A DNA stretch of 64,000 nt from Rhyzopertha dominica (lineage: Eukaryota; Arthropoda; Insecta; Coleoptera; Bostrichidae), in the NCBI GenBank assembly GCA_025024175.1, contig QCXZ01000137.1, positions 60,290,911-60,354,910 on the forward strand, written 5' to 3'. The notes beneath the pieces are model-generated. The model was given only the letters and a program-made list of their open reading frames with translations. It did no database searches and was not told the origin of the DNA. Position numbers and translations under genes: made by a program. Shown here piece after piece: positions 13,440 through 24,800 of this stretch. Each line of letters starts with the position of its first letter. Positions within the stretch are counted from its first letter, which is position 1.

Positions 13440-14080
13440 ATTTTACTTCCATAAGTTACCATGTTATCTGTGACGTACCTCAAAGTTCCCATTTGGACCC
13501 TCTGTTGTTCATTATTTAGGGTATATTAATACCATTAGATTTTGTTTCCGTAATTGTGTTTTTCTTTTGTATGCGGAGGACTTAAAAATATATTTATGTA
13601 TAAATTAAATAGATAACTGTTTTATTGTTCAGGAAGATCATGAATGAATAAAACAATATTGTGAAAAGAACGGTAGTCTATTTCTCAATCTGAGCAAAAG
13701 TCACTGTATAACTTTTACTACAAATAAATTTCCCGTTCTGTTCTCATACCACTTGGATAAAAATTTCCTTCGACATGTTGAGAGTTAAAGCATTGGGTTT
13801 ATTATTACTACGATGTAATATGGAATATTATAATCAAGTATTATAATCAAAGGTTAAAGATTAAGGTGTAATTTTTGATACAAAATTAGTATTTAATCTG
13901 CTTATTTACTTTGTTGTGGATTGTGCACAGAGATTTCTCAGTTATATTTTTCAAAAACGTAATTACTTTTTATTTATCAAATCTGTTCCTGCATTATAGT
14001 GTTTTCATCCTCGACAAACTAAGTTTTGCCCGAGTGTTTTAGAATCTGCAGTATGAATGTCACAGAGAGAACATAATTTA
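13440..14080 (+). mobile_element. Non-LTR retrotransposon (LINE) reverse transcriptase remnant
   Basis: Translated pieces in shifting frames match the middle and end of a Jockey/CR1-like reverse transcriptase. They are VPQSSHLDPLLFI (the VPQGS-LGPLLF block), then LLYAEDLKIYL (the YADD catalytic box, here YAED), then ITFTTNKFPVLFSYHL, and VKD-GVIFDTKLVFN around 13855-13905. At least two frameshifts and several stops separate them. It is a dead, 5'-truncated copy in the interval between NMD3 and the sphingomyelinase gene. Confidence 0.7.
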
Positions 14081-15184
14081 TTAGATACATAAAAATAAGT
14101 TACATTACTTGTTTATGTATTAAGGGCATAATACGATTTTTATGGTTTGAGGCGCTATTTGCTAAAGAAGCGCTGTAGGATCATAAAAATCAGTTATACC
14201 CGCAATGCATACAAAACTATGCACGATTAATATATTGAATATTTAAAATTAATTATAACATAACCTTTTATCGATTTTAAAAGAAATAGCTTACATTTTG
14301 TATTTATGATGGGTAGGCATTGGCACATTATCATGGAAATGCGTATAGGTAATAGGGAGCAAACATGATGATAATTCATTTGACGTTTTGGCAGTTGGTT
14401 TTCAAAGTGATAGACTATCTTCCCAGAATTATGATAAATGAAACTGAAGAAGCTGCCGAGAAGGAGACTTGGTGTCGCAACATAAACATGACTAAACTGT
14501 ATTGTAAACATCAAAATTTGAATAAAACTTTGAATAAGTTCTTAGCTTTGAGTTTATTATTTTTAGTTTTTGACGTTTCATTACAGCTCGCTGGGTTATT
14601 GTAACGTAAAAATGACCACATGCATAAACAAATTAAATATGTTATCCCTGATGGATTGGTTTCAACTACAAGACCATATGGTCTCTTTATTTCACTAGAA
14701 AATAGAAGAACTATATCCGACATCATTGTTTATAAGATACTTAGAAAACATATATGAATCCCTTGAATTGTTATCTTACATTGCAATAAATATACAATAC
14801 ATACCTTTTTTATGTAAATAAAGGAAAACTGCATTTATAAAACAAACACAAAACAATATTTATTGCGAAGATCTTAACAAACAAACTACATTGCTATTTC
14901 AGAATATGTGATAAGCCAAAGGTTATTATACTGGCCACCAAAAAAATTTTTGTTAACAAAAAGCTGAATAGCATATTATAGCAGAATGAACCTGTTATCT
15001 CTTCACCTGAAAATGGCTAAAAAAAGTTGTTATATGTAAGGTTTAAAGGTTTTATTGTTGCATTAGTCAAACCATGTCTAGAACGTAAAATTTAAAATGT
15101 ATTCATTTTCACATATTTTTAACCCCATATACAATTTATAAGTAGCTCACATTTAAGAAAAATACAAACATCAAAAATATTTAT

Positions 15185-15370
15185 TTGAAATATACTAATT
15201 CTGTTTTTAGCACATTTTCCACATCACACATCTCCCATCAAAAACATAAAGTAATCACCCTTCATGGCTGGACCCTATCGTCCTTTGTAATGTCTCTCCA
15301 TTGTTCTTATATCTTGATGGAATCGTTCACCCTGCCCGTCGCTCAACTTAAAAAGCTCTCAAATACCGCG
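15185..15370 (-). pseudogene. Remnant of a conserved mobile-associated arthropod ORF (GERFHQDI family)
   Basis: The minus strand reads ELFKLSDGQGERFHQDIR and then TMERHYKGR, a stop, and GPAMKGDYFMFLMGDVWKM. The SD-QGERFHQDI--ME-RY-G block is one I recognise from a repetitive uncharacterised ORF found in many arthropod genomes; its function is not known to me. This copy has an in-frame stop and a frameshift at its 5' side. Confidence 0.6.
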
Positions 15371-15556
15371 TTTCAAAAATATTGTATGATTACCAAAATT
15401 CACCAGCCATACTGGATCTCCTATTTTCAATTCAAATTTAACACGTAAGCATACAAAAAATTAAAACAGTGAACTAATCCATCCATGTGGAGTTTTAATA
15501 TAATTTAAATTATGCAAATATCAAAATCTTTTCCATTTTATTTAGTAAATATTAAT

Positions 15557-15598
15557 GGGCAGAGCGCTTTCGGCCTTAAATGGCTATAGTCAGTGCCT
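15557..15598 (-). ncRNA. Diverged hammerhead-ribozyme-like motif (Penelope-like 3' end)
   Basis: On the minus strand the order is stem I (GGCA), CUGACUA, a GCC/GGC stem II, GAAA, GCGC, UC, then UGCC closing stem I. It lines up with the two hammerhead-like motifs of the Penelope-like element at 54-56 kb. One core base departs from CUGANGA (G to U at the sixth position), so this copy is probably inactive. It likely marks the 3' end of an otherwise eroded Penelope-like copy. Confidence 0.55.
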
Positions 15599-15849
15599 GA
15601 TACAAATGTTATGAAAAAATACAAACTATGGAGAAGCAACAGATATTAATTTTGATAGAAATCAAAAAACAACTATCTAGACTTTAAAGTCATTCGTCTA
15701 GGTTGCGCAGTTGCAGGGGGTCACCAACATTATCATTGAATATTGAACAAATTATTTAAAATGTGTGAGCTAAAATTTTGAATTTCATTTAAAACTGTTA
15801 CAGTCATTTAAAATTTTAAAAATCTCTAAATTTTACTTTAAAACAATTT

Positions 15850-16635
15850 GTGATTTAAAATGGAGTAAGTTGCCTTCCGAATAGAATGTGTGTCAAATGT
15901 AGCAAAAGATTCTAAAACGGCAGCTCCTAAGTCATCAACTGTTCTATAGTTTGTTAGTTCCTAGTTTTTTATAGTATCCCATAAAAAGAAATCTAAAACA
16001 GATAAATCTGGAAAACGGAGCAGTCAGGTAACAAGTCCGTTTCTTCCTATCCAAGTGTGTGCATACATTTGGTCAAGATAGTTTCTTACTTGCACTGTAT
16101 TATAAGGTGCTCCATCGTGTTGGAGCCACTCCATTGTTGTACTCACCTCCAAGTTTAAATCTTGAAGGATTTCTTCGAAATCATTTTCTAAAAATTAAGG
16201 TCACGTTTACCACTTAAAGAATGGTCAAAAATGTACTGACCTAGAATGGTGGACCCCATAATATCGCACCAAACATTAAACCCAAATCATGAGGTCTTCT
16301 TTACTGCACATTGTGAGGGTTTTCTTGTGCCCATAGATGTTCATTATGTCAGTTAAACATACCGCAGCTTGTAAATTTTGTTTCATCCGACCACACAATC
16401 TTAAAAAAAAACTGTGGGTCTTCTGCGCACATGTTTCTATGCCAGTTACAAAATTCTAAACACCGATCTTCATCCTCAGAATGTAATGTTTGGCTAACTG
16501 CAAGCTTGTCGGGGTGAAATCTATGTAATTTTAATGTTTTAACAACAGTGCTTTGTGAAGTGCCAGTATTTAAAGCAATTTCACGGATTGAACATGACAT
16601 TTATGTTTACACTTGCCAAAATATTTGTGTAGAAA
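15850..16635 (-). pseudogene. Mariner-like transposase remnant
   Basis: The minus strand holds an N-terminal helix-turn-helix piece (MSCSIREIALNTGTSQSTVV), then CLEFCNWHRN and IVWSDETKFTSCGMFN with the first catalytic Asp. Next comes HNEHLWAQENPH, and further down frame-shifted blocks resembling WLQHDGAPYNTVQVRNYLDQMYAHTWIG and DLSVLDFFLWDTIK (around 15935-16150). Stops and frameshifts are frequent. It belongs to the Tc1/mariner superfamily (DDE nuclease) and is dead. Confidence 0.75.
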
Positions 16636-17095
16636 CTTTAGGAAGATGTCGGAGAACATTGGCGTTGTTAAAATATTCATTTTCAGGTTGTTCGGCGCAG
16701 ACAATTCTTAGATCAGAGTATTTTTGTAACAAACTCATATGAGTAAGCAACCCTTGTATTGAGGGTAATGACGTTGAAACTTCAGAGGGTTGTAGGAGAT
16801 CATTGGCGTTGTTCACATATGAATTTTCAGCTTGGTCGGAGCAGACAGCTCTCGGGTGTGATAAACTTATAAGAGTAAACTACCCTTATATTAAGGATAA
16901 CGATGATGAAACTTTAGAGGATTGCAGGAGATCATTATTGTTGTTTTAATATGCATTTTCAGCTTGCTAGGAACACAGTTCTTGGGTCGGAGTATTTTTG
17001 TGATAAACTCAGGAGTAAACTACCCTTATATTAAGGGTAATGACGCTGAAACTTTAGAGGGTTGCCGGAGATCATTTGCGTTGTGCACACTGTGC
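16633..17095. repeat. Tandem array, ~140-bp unit, about 3.3 copies
   Basis: The word AAACTTTAG and the following ~55 bp recur at 16633, 16777, 16909 and 17049 (spacings 144, 132 and 140). Each unit also carries a 'cattttcag...' block and an 'aaactacccttatat' block. The unit includes sequence that on the minus strand encodes a stretch continuous with the adjacent transposase N-terminus (NVLRHLPKVSTQIFWQV), so the array seems to be built from the 5' part of that element. Confidence 0.85.
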
Positions 17096-17280
17096 TTATA
17101 GAGTTACAGTACTAACGTGATGTCAAATACGCTTTCTAGGGAAATTTAAAAACTTAAAAATATTTTTAATTAATTTGGTACACTTTCACCCAAAAATGTT
17201 TTTCTCAAAGCGATAGCGTGAAGGGTTTCCAAGATACAGCCACTCCTTACCCTTAGTAAATCACCCTATATTATAATCAT

Positions 17281-18211
17281 AACTTGTTACCATCTATGCA
17301 ATCTGGTTTTCGCAAGGGATACAGCTGTGAAACTGCTTTATTAAATATAATCGATAACATTTTTTCTGCCCTTGATAATAAAAAAATGTGTCTGATGGTG
17401 CTCTTGGACTTCTCTAGGGCATTCGATACCATTAACCCGGATTTGTTACTGGCTATTTTACATCATGTGGGTGTGGGGCCGGGCACCTTGGCGATGTTCA
17501 GGAGTTACTTTGATGACAGAGTGCGGATCGTTAGGTTTGGAGAGTTTAAACAGCATGTTACTAATACCCTTAGTAAGACTTTCTCTACATTAAAAATCAT
17601 TTACAATATACGTGTATATAAAACACATAAAACAAAAACTTTATTTATGCGATGCTTTGGTGTTATCTTTGTTTAATNTTGCCAACGCTGTTTATGGACC
17701 ATGTTTAGACCTTGAGTCATCTAGAAGAGTTCAAGTAGTGCAGAATGTTTGCCTGCGCTTGATATATGGAATTGGCAGGGGGGAACACATCAGTTACAAA
17801 CTTAAATCTGTGCCGTGGTTAAATATGGAGGCAAGAAGAAAATTGCATTCTGTCTGTTTATTTCACAAACTAATCTGTACTAAAACTCCTGCATACCTGT
17901 ATAACAAGATAACTTTCCGAACAGATGTTCATAACATTAATGTTCGTAGAAAGGACGCTCTCACAATCCTCGCACATTCTCGCAGTCTGTTTAAACGATC
18001 TTTTTCATATAATGTTTCTGTGTTATACAACTCCGTTCCTTCAAGTCTTAAATCTAAATCAATTAATTTATTTAAAAAATTGCCTATAAAAAATATTTGA
18101 TGTCCATCCAGCACTTAACACTGAAAATAAATTGCTTCTTACATTCTTTTTGCTTATTGTTATTGCTTCTTATTTTTTTTTGCTGTATATTGGGTAACCG
18201 GGAATAAAGAC

Positions 18212-18241
<30 letters not shown>
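17281..18241 (+). mobile_element. LINE remnant with internal deletion and (ATT)n tail
   Basis: The first part encodes reverse transcriptase fingers/palm: QSGFRKGYSCETALLNIIDN followed by LLDFSRAFDTINPDLLLAIL. The second part (17612-18100) encodes the typical C-terminal tail of CR1/Jockey-like elements (RRVQVVQNVCLRLIYGI, LYNKITFRTDVHNINVR). The segment between them, including the YADD box, is missing. The copy ends in ATAAAGACTATT and a run of ATT triplets at 18211-18241, a normal 3' end for such LINEs. Confidence 0.85.
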
Positions 18242-18245
<4 letters not shown>

Positions 18246-18757
18246 CCACGTTGCTGAGACACTGCACAGAGACAATTAACAAGTATTTACTAGCAGTGTC
18301 TGTCTCCTAATCACACTGGAAATAACACTATCCAAATTCAAGATAAAATATATATAATGCAAATTAAGAAACTCTAGGTCATGGCCTTATTTCATAAATT
18401 GTTCTCTGGTATCACAAATAAGGCTGAATATAATACAGATTAATAAAACAGGAGACTGTTTAATATGTATATAGTGTATTTAAAAACAAACGTGTGAAGC
18501 ATTAAATCAGGAATCATCACGAAAAAACATTAAAATACAAATACCATTTCACAATACACATGAAAACGTATGACAGGTATTAGTTGTTTAAAGCAATATA
18601 TGTATATTCATTATCTTGGGGAAGTTCATGACTACAAACAATTTATCACCAATTGTTTTCTTGGTTTAAAGGTCATTCATGAAATGATTGATTTGGAGCT
18701 TGAACTATAATGTGNAAACGTGATAGCAGCATAATTTCATATCTCTGGTTGGGAATT

Positions 18758-18767
18758 TATATATAAA
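18758..18767 (+). promoter_or_regulatory. Probable TATA box of the sphingomyelinase gene
   Basis: TATATATAAA lies 66 bp before the start codon, with an ACAGTA initiator-like sequence about 28 bp downstream (18784-18789). Confidence 0.45.
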
Positions 18768-18832
18768 CACTCAGTAAACATAAACAGTACGAATCAATAC
18801 CATATTTAGTTCCAAAGTGTTCCTTTGTTAAA

Positions 18833-21800
18833 ATGCTGCACCTGCAATGTGCTATTCTGTTCCTTACAGGATCTGTATTGGCAATTCCTCAAATAATTAC
18901 AGGTAAATAACTATAGTTATATTTAAATTCCTTTATAAGATTCTTAATTTTCTAATGATCACAGTGCCAACAAACGAAGTACTGCAACAAGTTGAGAAAT
19001 ATGCTGGCATGTATGAGGAGTATCAAAATATGCAAAAAATTATTCAGGATTGGAAGCAAACTTCTGATGTTACGAGCAGATGCGAGTTATGCAATGAGGT
19101 AGCATCTTTTGTGATGCAATACAGGAAGCGCTCCACAGATAAAGAGAGAATGAGAGCAATATTTGAGTTCATTTGTGTCAACTTACAAGGTGAAATGGAC
19201 TACAGAAGCTGCAGTAGTTACATCAATGCACGACTAGTAGGTCAAATTTTATGGTTTACCCAATTTCAATTTACAACTGAAAGCAACAATGTGTGAATGT
19301 TAAAACACTGTTTCTAGGATGTATACCTTTATATTCTTGATAACAAAAAGGATTTGACGTCGCAAAGCATCTGCAGGCTCTTCAAGCCCGAATATCGTTG
19401 CTATGATCCAAATCCCAGTAACTGGACCATAAATATTCCTCCAAAAGCAGCAATGCCTAGACTGGAAACTGAGGTAAAGTAGACTAATGCAAGTATCAAA
19501 ACAGTAACATATACTGAGGCCCTATGATTAACTATTCCAAGCATGTGGCAGGAACACTGCAGCGTACTGTTTTAAGGGTGTTAAAAAAGAACGCATTTTA
19601 TTCATACAAATTATAAGTGCCACAAACTCCGCATGCTGGTGAATTTTGCAGATAGTTTAAAAATAAGTGTCGAGCGGATCTATAATTTTCATTAAAAGTT
19701 CATTGGAGGGGTGAAACACGATTCACAAACTGCAGTATATTTTTGATAGTCTTTAACTGGTGCACGTTATCTCCCTTTCCTTCTGAATAAAATTCTAAAA
19801 TACATTGGATGCATTAAATTTAGAAACCCACACAATGCTTCAATCGTTTCAACAAGATCAGAGCATCCCCTCATAACACGAGGGAAGTGGAGCATTATTG
19901 AAATAAAGTTTTTGCCAACTCCTGTATTAGAAGAAAAAGACCAGTTTCATGCCCTCCTTGATCTCCAGATCTTTCAGTTTTANATATTTTTATATGGGGA
20001 ACAAATAAAAACAAAGGCTACTCCTAAAGTTATGAAAGAATATAAGACATTAGAGAAACCGAAAATGAAGTTTTCATAGAAATTCACTCTGTTTTGAACG
20101 GTGCAATACATGCATTGATATAAATTCTGGTCCTTTTGAACATTATTAATTTGTAATTAATTGTTATGCGCCTTGCTTTTGTTCGTTTGTTACAGAAATA
20201 AAATTCAATCAATTCATCAAAAGTTTTTAAAATTTCTTGTTTTGCAAAAATTTAAGACCAAAATTTTTCCATAGCTAACTAGATTAAAGTCAGAATAAAA
20301 CCTACATATGGCCATAACTTACATTTATTTAAATAATCATATTGTAATATCTCAAAAATGACAGCTTGCAAAATCGAATAACATTATCTGATTGAGGACA
20401 GTATTTTCTACAACTTTTGTGTTTACATAATTAGCAATGTTAAAGGAATAAGTATTGCAAAAATTTGTTTTTTTTTTCAAAATATCTAGTAAGCTATGAA
20501 CTATTTAAAAGGTGTATTAAATTAGGCTCACAAAACTGCAAATCTTTCCATCACCAGTAATTACCAAAATCTTCATGCCCTGAACATCAAAAAAATTAAC
20601 CCCATATAAATTCTTAGATAGAGAAAATGTATTAAAACAACTAATTAAATTTATATAAATGAAAATTTTTGTTACATTTTTTGCTGATTAAATTGTATGG
20701 TACTGTTCAAGGTAGTGCTGCTAATGGTTATGGTTAACCGGTTAGGATATTGAAAAATTAAACATAATAAGCCACCCTGGAATAATCTGTTAAAGATTAA
20801 CTGGTTATAAACCGGTTTAAAATTAGCCGGTATGAACCAGTTAGGAACAAGTTAAAAATTGACTGGTTTTAAAAATTGACTGGTTATGAACCGGTTAAAA
20901 ATTTGTTATAAAACCAATTATTTTTAAACAGTAATAAGAAACGGATGATAATTACTTAACTGTCACAAAATTTATCAATGTTATAAATAAATATAGTTAT
21001 TAACTATATAAAGGAATTAGCAATTGAGACATCTTTAATCCACTAGAAAAAAAGGGCACTTGAGGGGCAATTATTAATTCCCAAAAGTAATTTAATGTGT
21101 TATACATGACCATGGACAAAACCGGTTAATTATGAGATGAAAAATTCTGGTTTTGGAAAATGTCAGATTTATTTTGATCAAGAATATTGATTTTATAGTC
21201 TTTTCTAGGATATGTGTTTGTTAGCAGTACCGATATTACTTGCAAAATCGCCATAAAAAAATGAGTTACTGCTGAGAATCTTTGCATTCTGACTGAAATT
21301 CAGCATGTTAATGGATTAATATAAAACTGGTTAACTGGCAAACTGGAGCTTGTTAACCGGTCAATTTAAACCGGTTAATACTCTTACCCCGTTTATCCCG
21401 TTAATTTTAATCGGTTAACACAGGCTAGTTTACCAATGGTTGGATCATTTTAATGAAAACTGGCTTTTTTCATAACCGATTAAATTCGCTGTAACCTCCA
21501 AACCGGATACGGCGATCACTGCTGACAGCACTAGTTCAAGGTATCACTACACTGTAAATTAATTATTTATATTTGAAATTCTGCGAGTATTCTGTTTCTG
21601 AGTTAAAAAAAATTAAAAAAAAAATTCTAATAACGTTTGCGATTACTTCAAAACAAAAACTGAAATTTGAACATCAACTCATTGAGAACTTTATTTGCAA
21701 AATCAAAGGAGAACAAAGATTTTATTTGACTAAGACTGAAATAAAATATTTTCTATAGGAATGACCTAAGACGAGGAAAGCTTTCATATTGAAGTCAGAA

Positions 21801-24800
21801 ATTAAGGTCATTGGTATGTTTGGATATATAAGTATAAAATGCCAACTACTATACCCACTCAACATTTTATAATGTGGGAAGAGAGAAAATTTATATGCGA
21901 TGTTCAAAAAAGCTTTTTTTGTACTTTTCCATAAAAACTGGGTACTATACTAGTATAATGTGGAAGGTCATCACATGTCTGAGCATTTTCTGAACAACCA
22001 CTATTGTTTTCTATGGTATTTAGTATATGAGCAAAAAACTATTATTTTTCTATGCAGATTTTATTAACACTGTTATTTGCTATCTATGAATTAGTTTCTT
22101 TTTTGTTCTTCTGTATAGTATTTTCATTACCTTAAAATATGTCTTCTGCTCTGATAGTTTGGAGAATGCTGTGAATCTCAAGAAGTTTTTCTTTTATACC
22201 TACCCTCAGAAAAGCAGTAAAGGCCTGATCAATACCAGAAACATCTATAGACTCATCCAGTGGCAATGAAAACCACTTTAAGTGTTGACTGAAAATAATG
22301 AAATAATAATTTTCTCTGATACCTTTTATTTTCTGAGCCATGGTGTTTGCTGACAAACTGATCCTTTTATACAAAACATATTTTTCTGTGCATATTTCCT
22401 ATACTGCTACAATCATAACTGGTTGATTGCTGATTAGTTTTCCATGTCACACAGTATGCGTTGCTGTTTCTAAATTAGTATTATAGAAATTTCAATATAT
22501 GCTTCTGGCTTTCAAATTTATTCTGAAAATGCTTAGCATAATTGTGACACTTCAGACTGTATTCTTTGAAGACATAAAAGCTTTTTTCCTTATGCAATCG
22601 TAAAAGATTGATATCTCCAGCATTCTTTAAATGCAGTCACACTCTATTTTGCTCTTCCAAATTTATGTGCAAGCATTACAAGTATGCAGTATGTACGTAC
22701 GGTGTAGTCATTCTGCTGCATGCCACACTGAGGCCCTGTTGCAGAAGGCGTGGTTAACCAGCCCCCCTAGTTAACATGCAATTGCCATGGAAACGGTTCT
22801 TTTTAAGGGTTTTTCATTGGTGCTGCCTATGGCAACGGCTGCTTAACCACGTGTTAACCGGGGTGTTTGGTTAACCACGCTTTGTGCAACGGACCATGAG
22901 TTATTTTGATTGTTTGAAAGAAAGAGGGGTCAATTTTGATTTGTTAAAAAAAGTTACGGTAAGCTGATACAAATGTTTAAATAAATATAATATTCTAGGT
23001 TTATCGATTTCGTGAATCATTTTAAGTAGCCCTTGGCAAAAAAGTTTGGAGACCCCAACATTAAACAGTACATAAATTTTGATGCGGTTTTCCACGTCAA
23101 ATAATAAATAATTTAACATTATTTTACCAGGCACCATATTCTGGAGCACCTTTGAAGTTATTACATTTATCAGACATTCACTACGATCCGGAATATTTGC
23201 CAGGCAGCAGTGCAAAATGTAATGAGCCTCTCTGTTGTCAGAGGGACAGTACTGCAAAAGAAAATTATTCTGAAATTGTAGCAGGGTATTGGGGTGACTA
23301 TCACGTATGTGATATGCCTAAACATGCGGTTGACAACCTATTCGACCACATCAAAGAAGCACATGTAGGTAATAAAGGAAAAGAATAACTGTTATGTAAA
23401 TATTTAAACTGTTTTAGAATGATATTGATTTTGTATATTTCACTGGTGACATAGTCAGTCACAGGGATTGGGTAACCAATCGTCAGAGCAACATGGATGT
23501 AATCAATTATATATTTGAAAAAATGAGACAAACTTTTGGTACCAAAAATGTTTTTCCGGTGCTAGGCAACCATGAGGCCCATCCTGTTGATCTGTGAGTG
23601 TGAGTGTTAAGTTAATGTAAGAAAAAATAATAAGAAAACACTTTGTAGGTGGTCCCCACCATCTCTTTTTAACTCGTCTCTGTCTACCAAATGGTTGCTT
23701 GATTTTGCAGCAGAACAGTGGTCAACATGGATACCTAAGGAAGCTCAAGAAACTGTTCGCAAGGGGGGATATTACACCCTGCTGCTTCGGGACCGTCTTA
23801 GGGTTATAGTTATCAACAGTAACATCTGTTACACACCAAATGTGTAAGATTCTAGTATTTAAGGTATCTAAAGTTAGTACATTTCACAAACAAATTTATA
23901 CAGTGTGTCTAACTAAGTCAGTGCCGAATTGTTTTATAAGAAAAAGCTATTCCTGATAAAAAACTTTGCATGGCCTAAAACCCAAAATGAAATAATCAAA
24001 TATCAATTTTTTGCAGTCATATACAAGGTTTGTGGAAAAATGTTAATTTTGTTCAAATTACCAATTACAATCAACAATCATTATGAAAAATTGTTGATCC
24101 TAATTGAAAACTACGGTCAGATGTCTAATATTATCCATCTTATAAAAAAAAAACTTTTTGTTATTTTTACAAACTGTCCTCTCTAGTTATGTCTACAGAT
24201 CCACATTTAATCTAGGATGCACTGGCAAACCAATGAGTTTTTGTTTGAAAACTACAAAACGGTAGTTGGAATTTATAAAATACATTAAATGGCAACTCTC
24301 TTAACCTCTGAGGTAAAAATTGTAATAGTGTTAATTGTGGGAGATCATTATAAAACAGCAGTTATTGTTAATAACAGACATCCGAATAGAAATATTGAAC
24401 CTTAGATAAGGAAAGATAGTGACATGTAACTAAGCATTTAGTGCACATACCAAAAACGAACGGTAGCCATTTTGACGGAGCCTGAGAGGACTTGTCAGTG
24501 ACATTTTAATATGTCTGTTGGATTTATGGGGCTTCTTAGAACAAGCGATTTGTCAACAAACACCTTTTCAAGTAACTGATCATTTTGAGAGTATCATTTC
24601 AGAAGTTTGTCAGGAAATTACTCCAAATATGTATTACATGAGTTTCATAAAGAAACCATTAAATGTTTAGAAAGAGATGGTGAATATGTTAAGGCTTCAG
24701 TGAACTGAAGCAAAGTACAACTTATTTCATTTTCAAACAATTCTGTTTAAATTTTCACTTGTAAAAAAGTTAACATATGCATACATTAAATATCCTAAAG

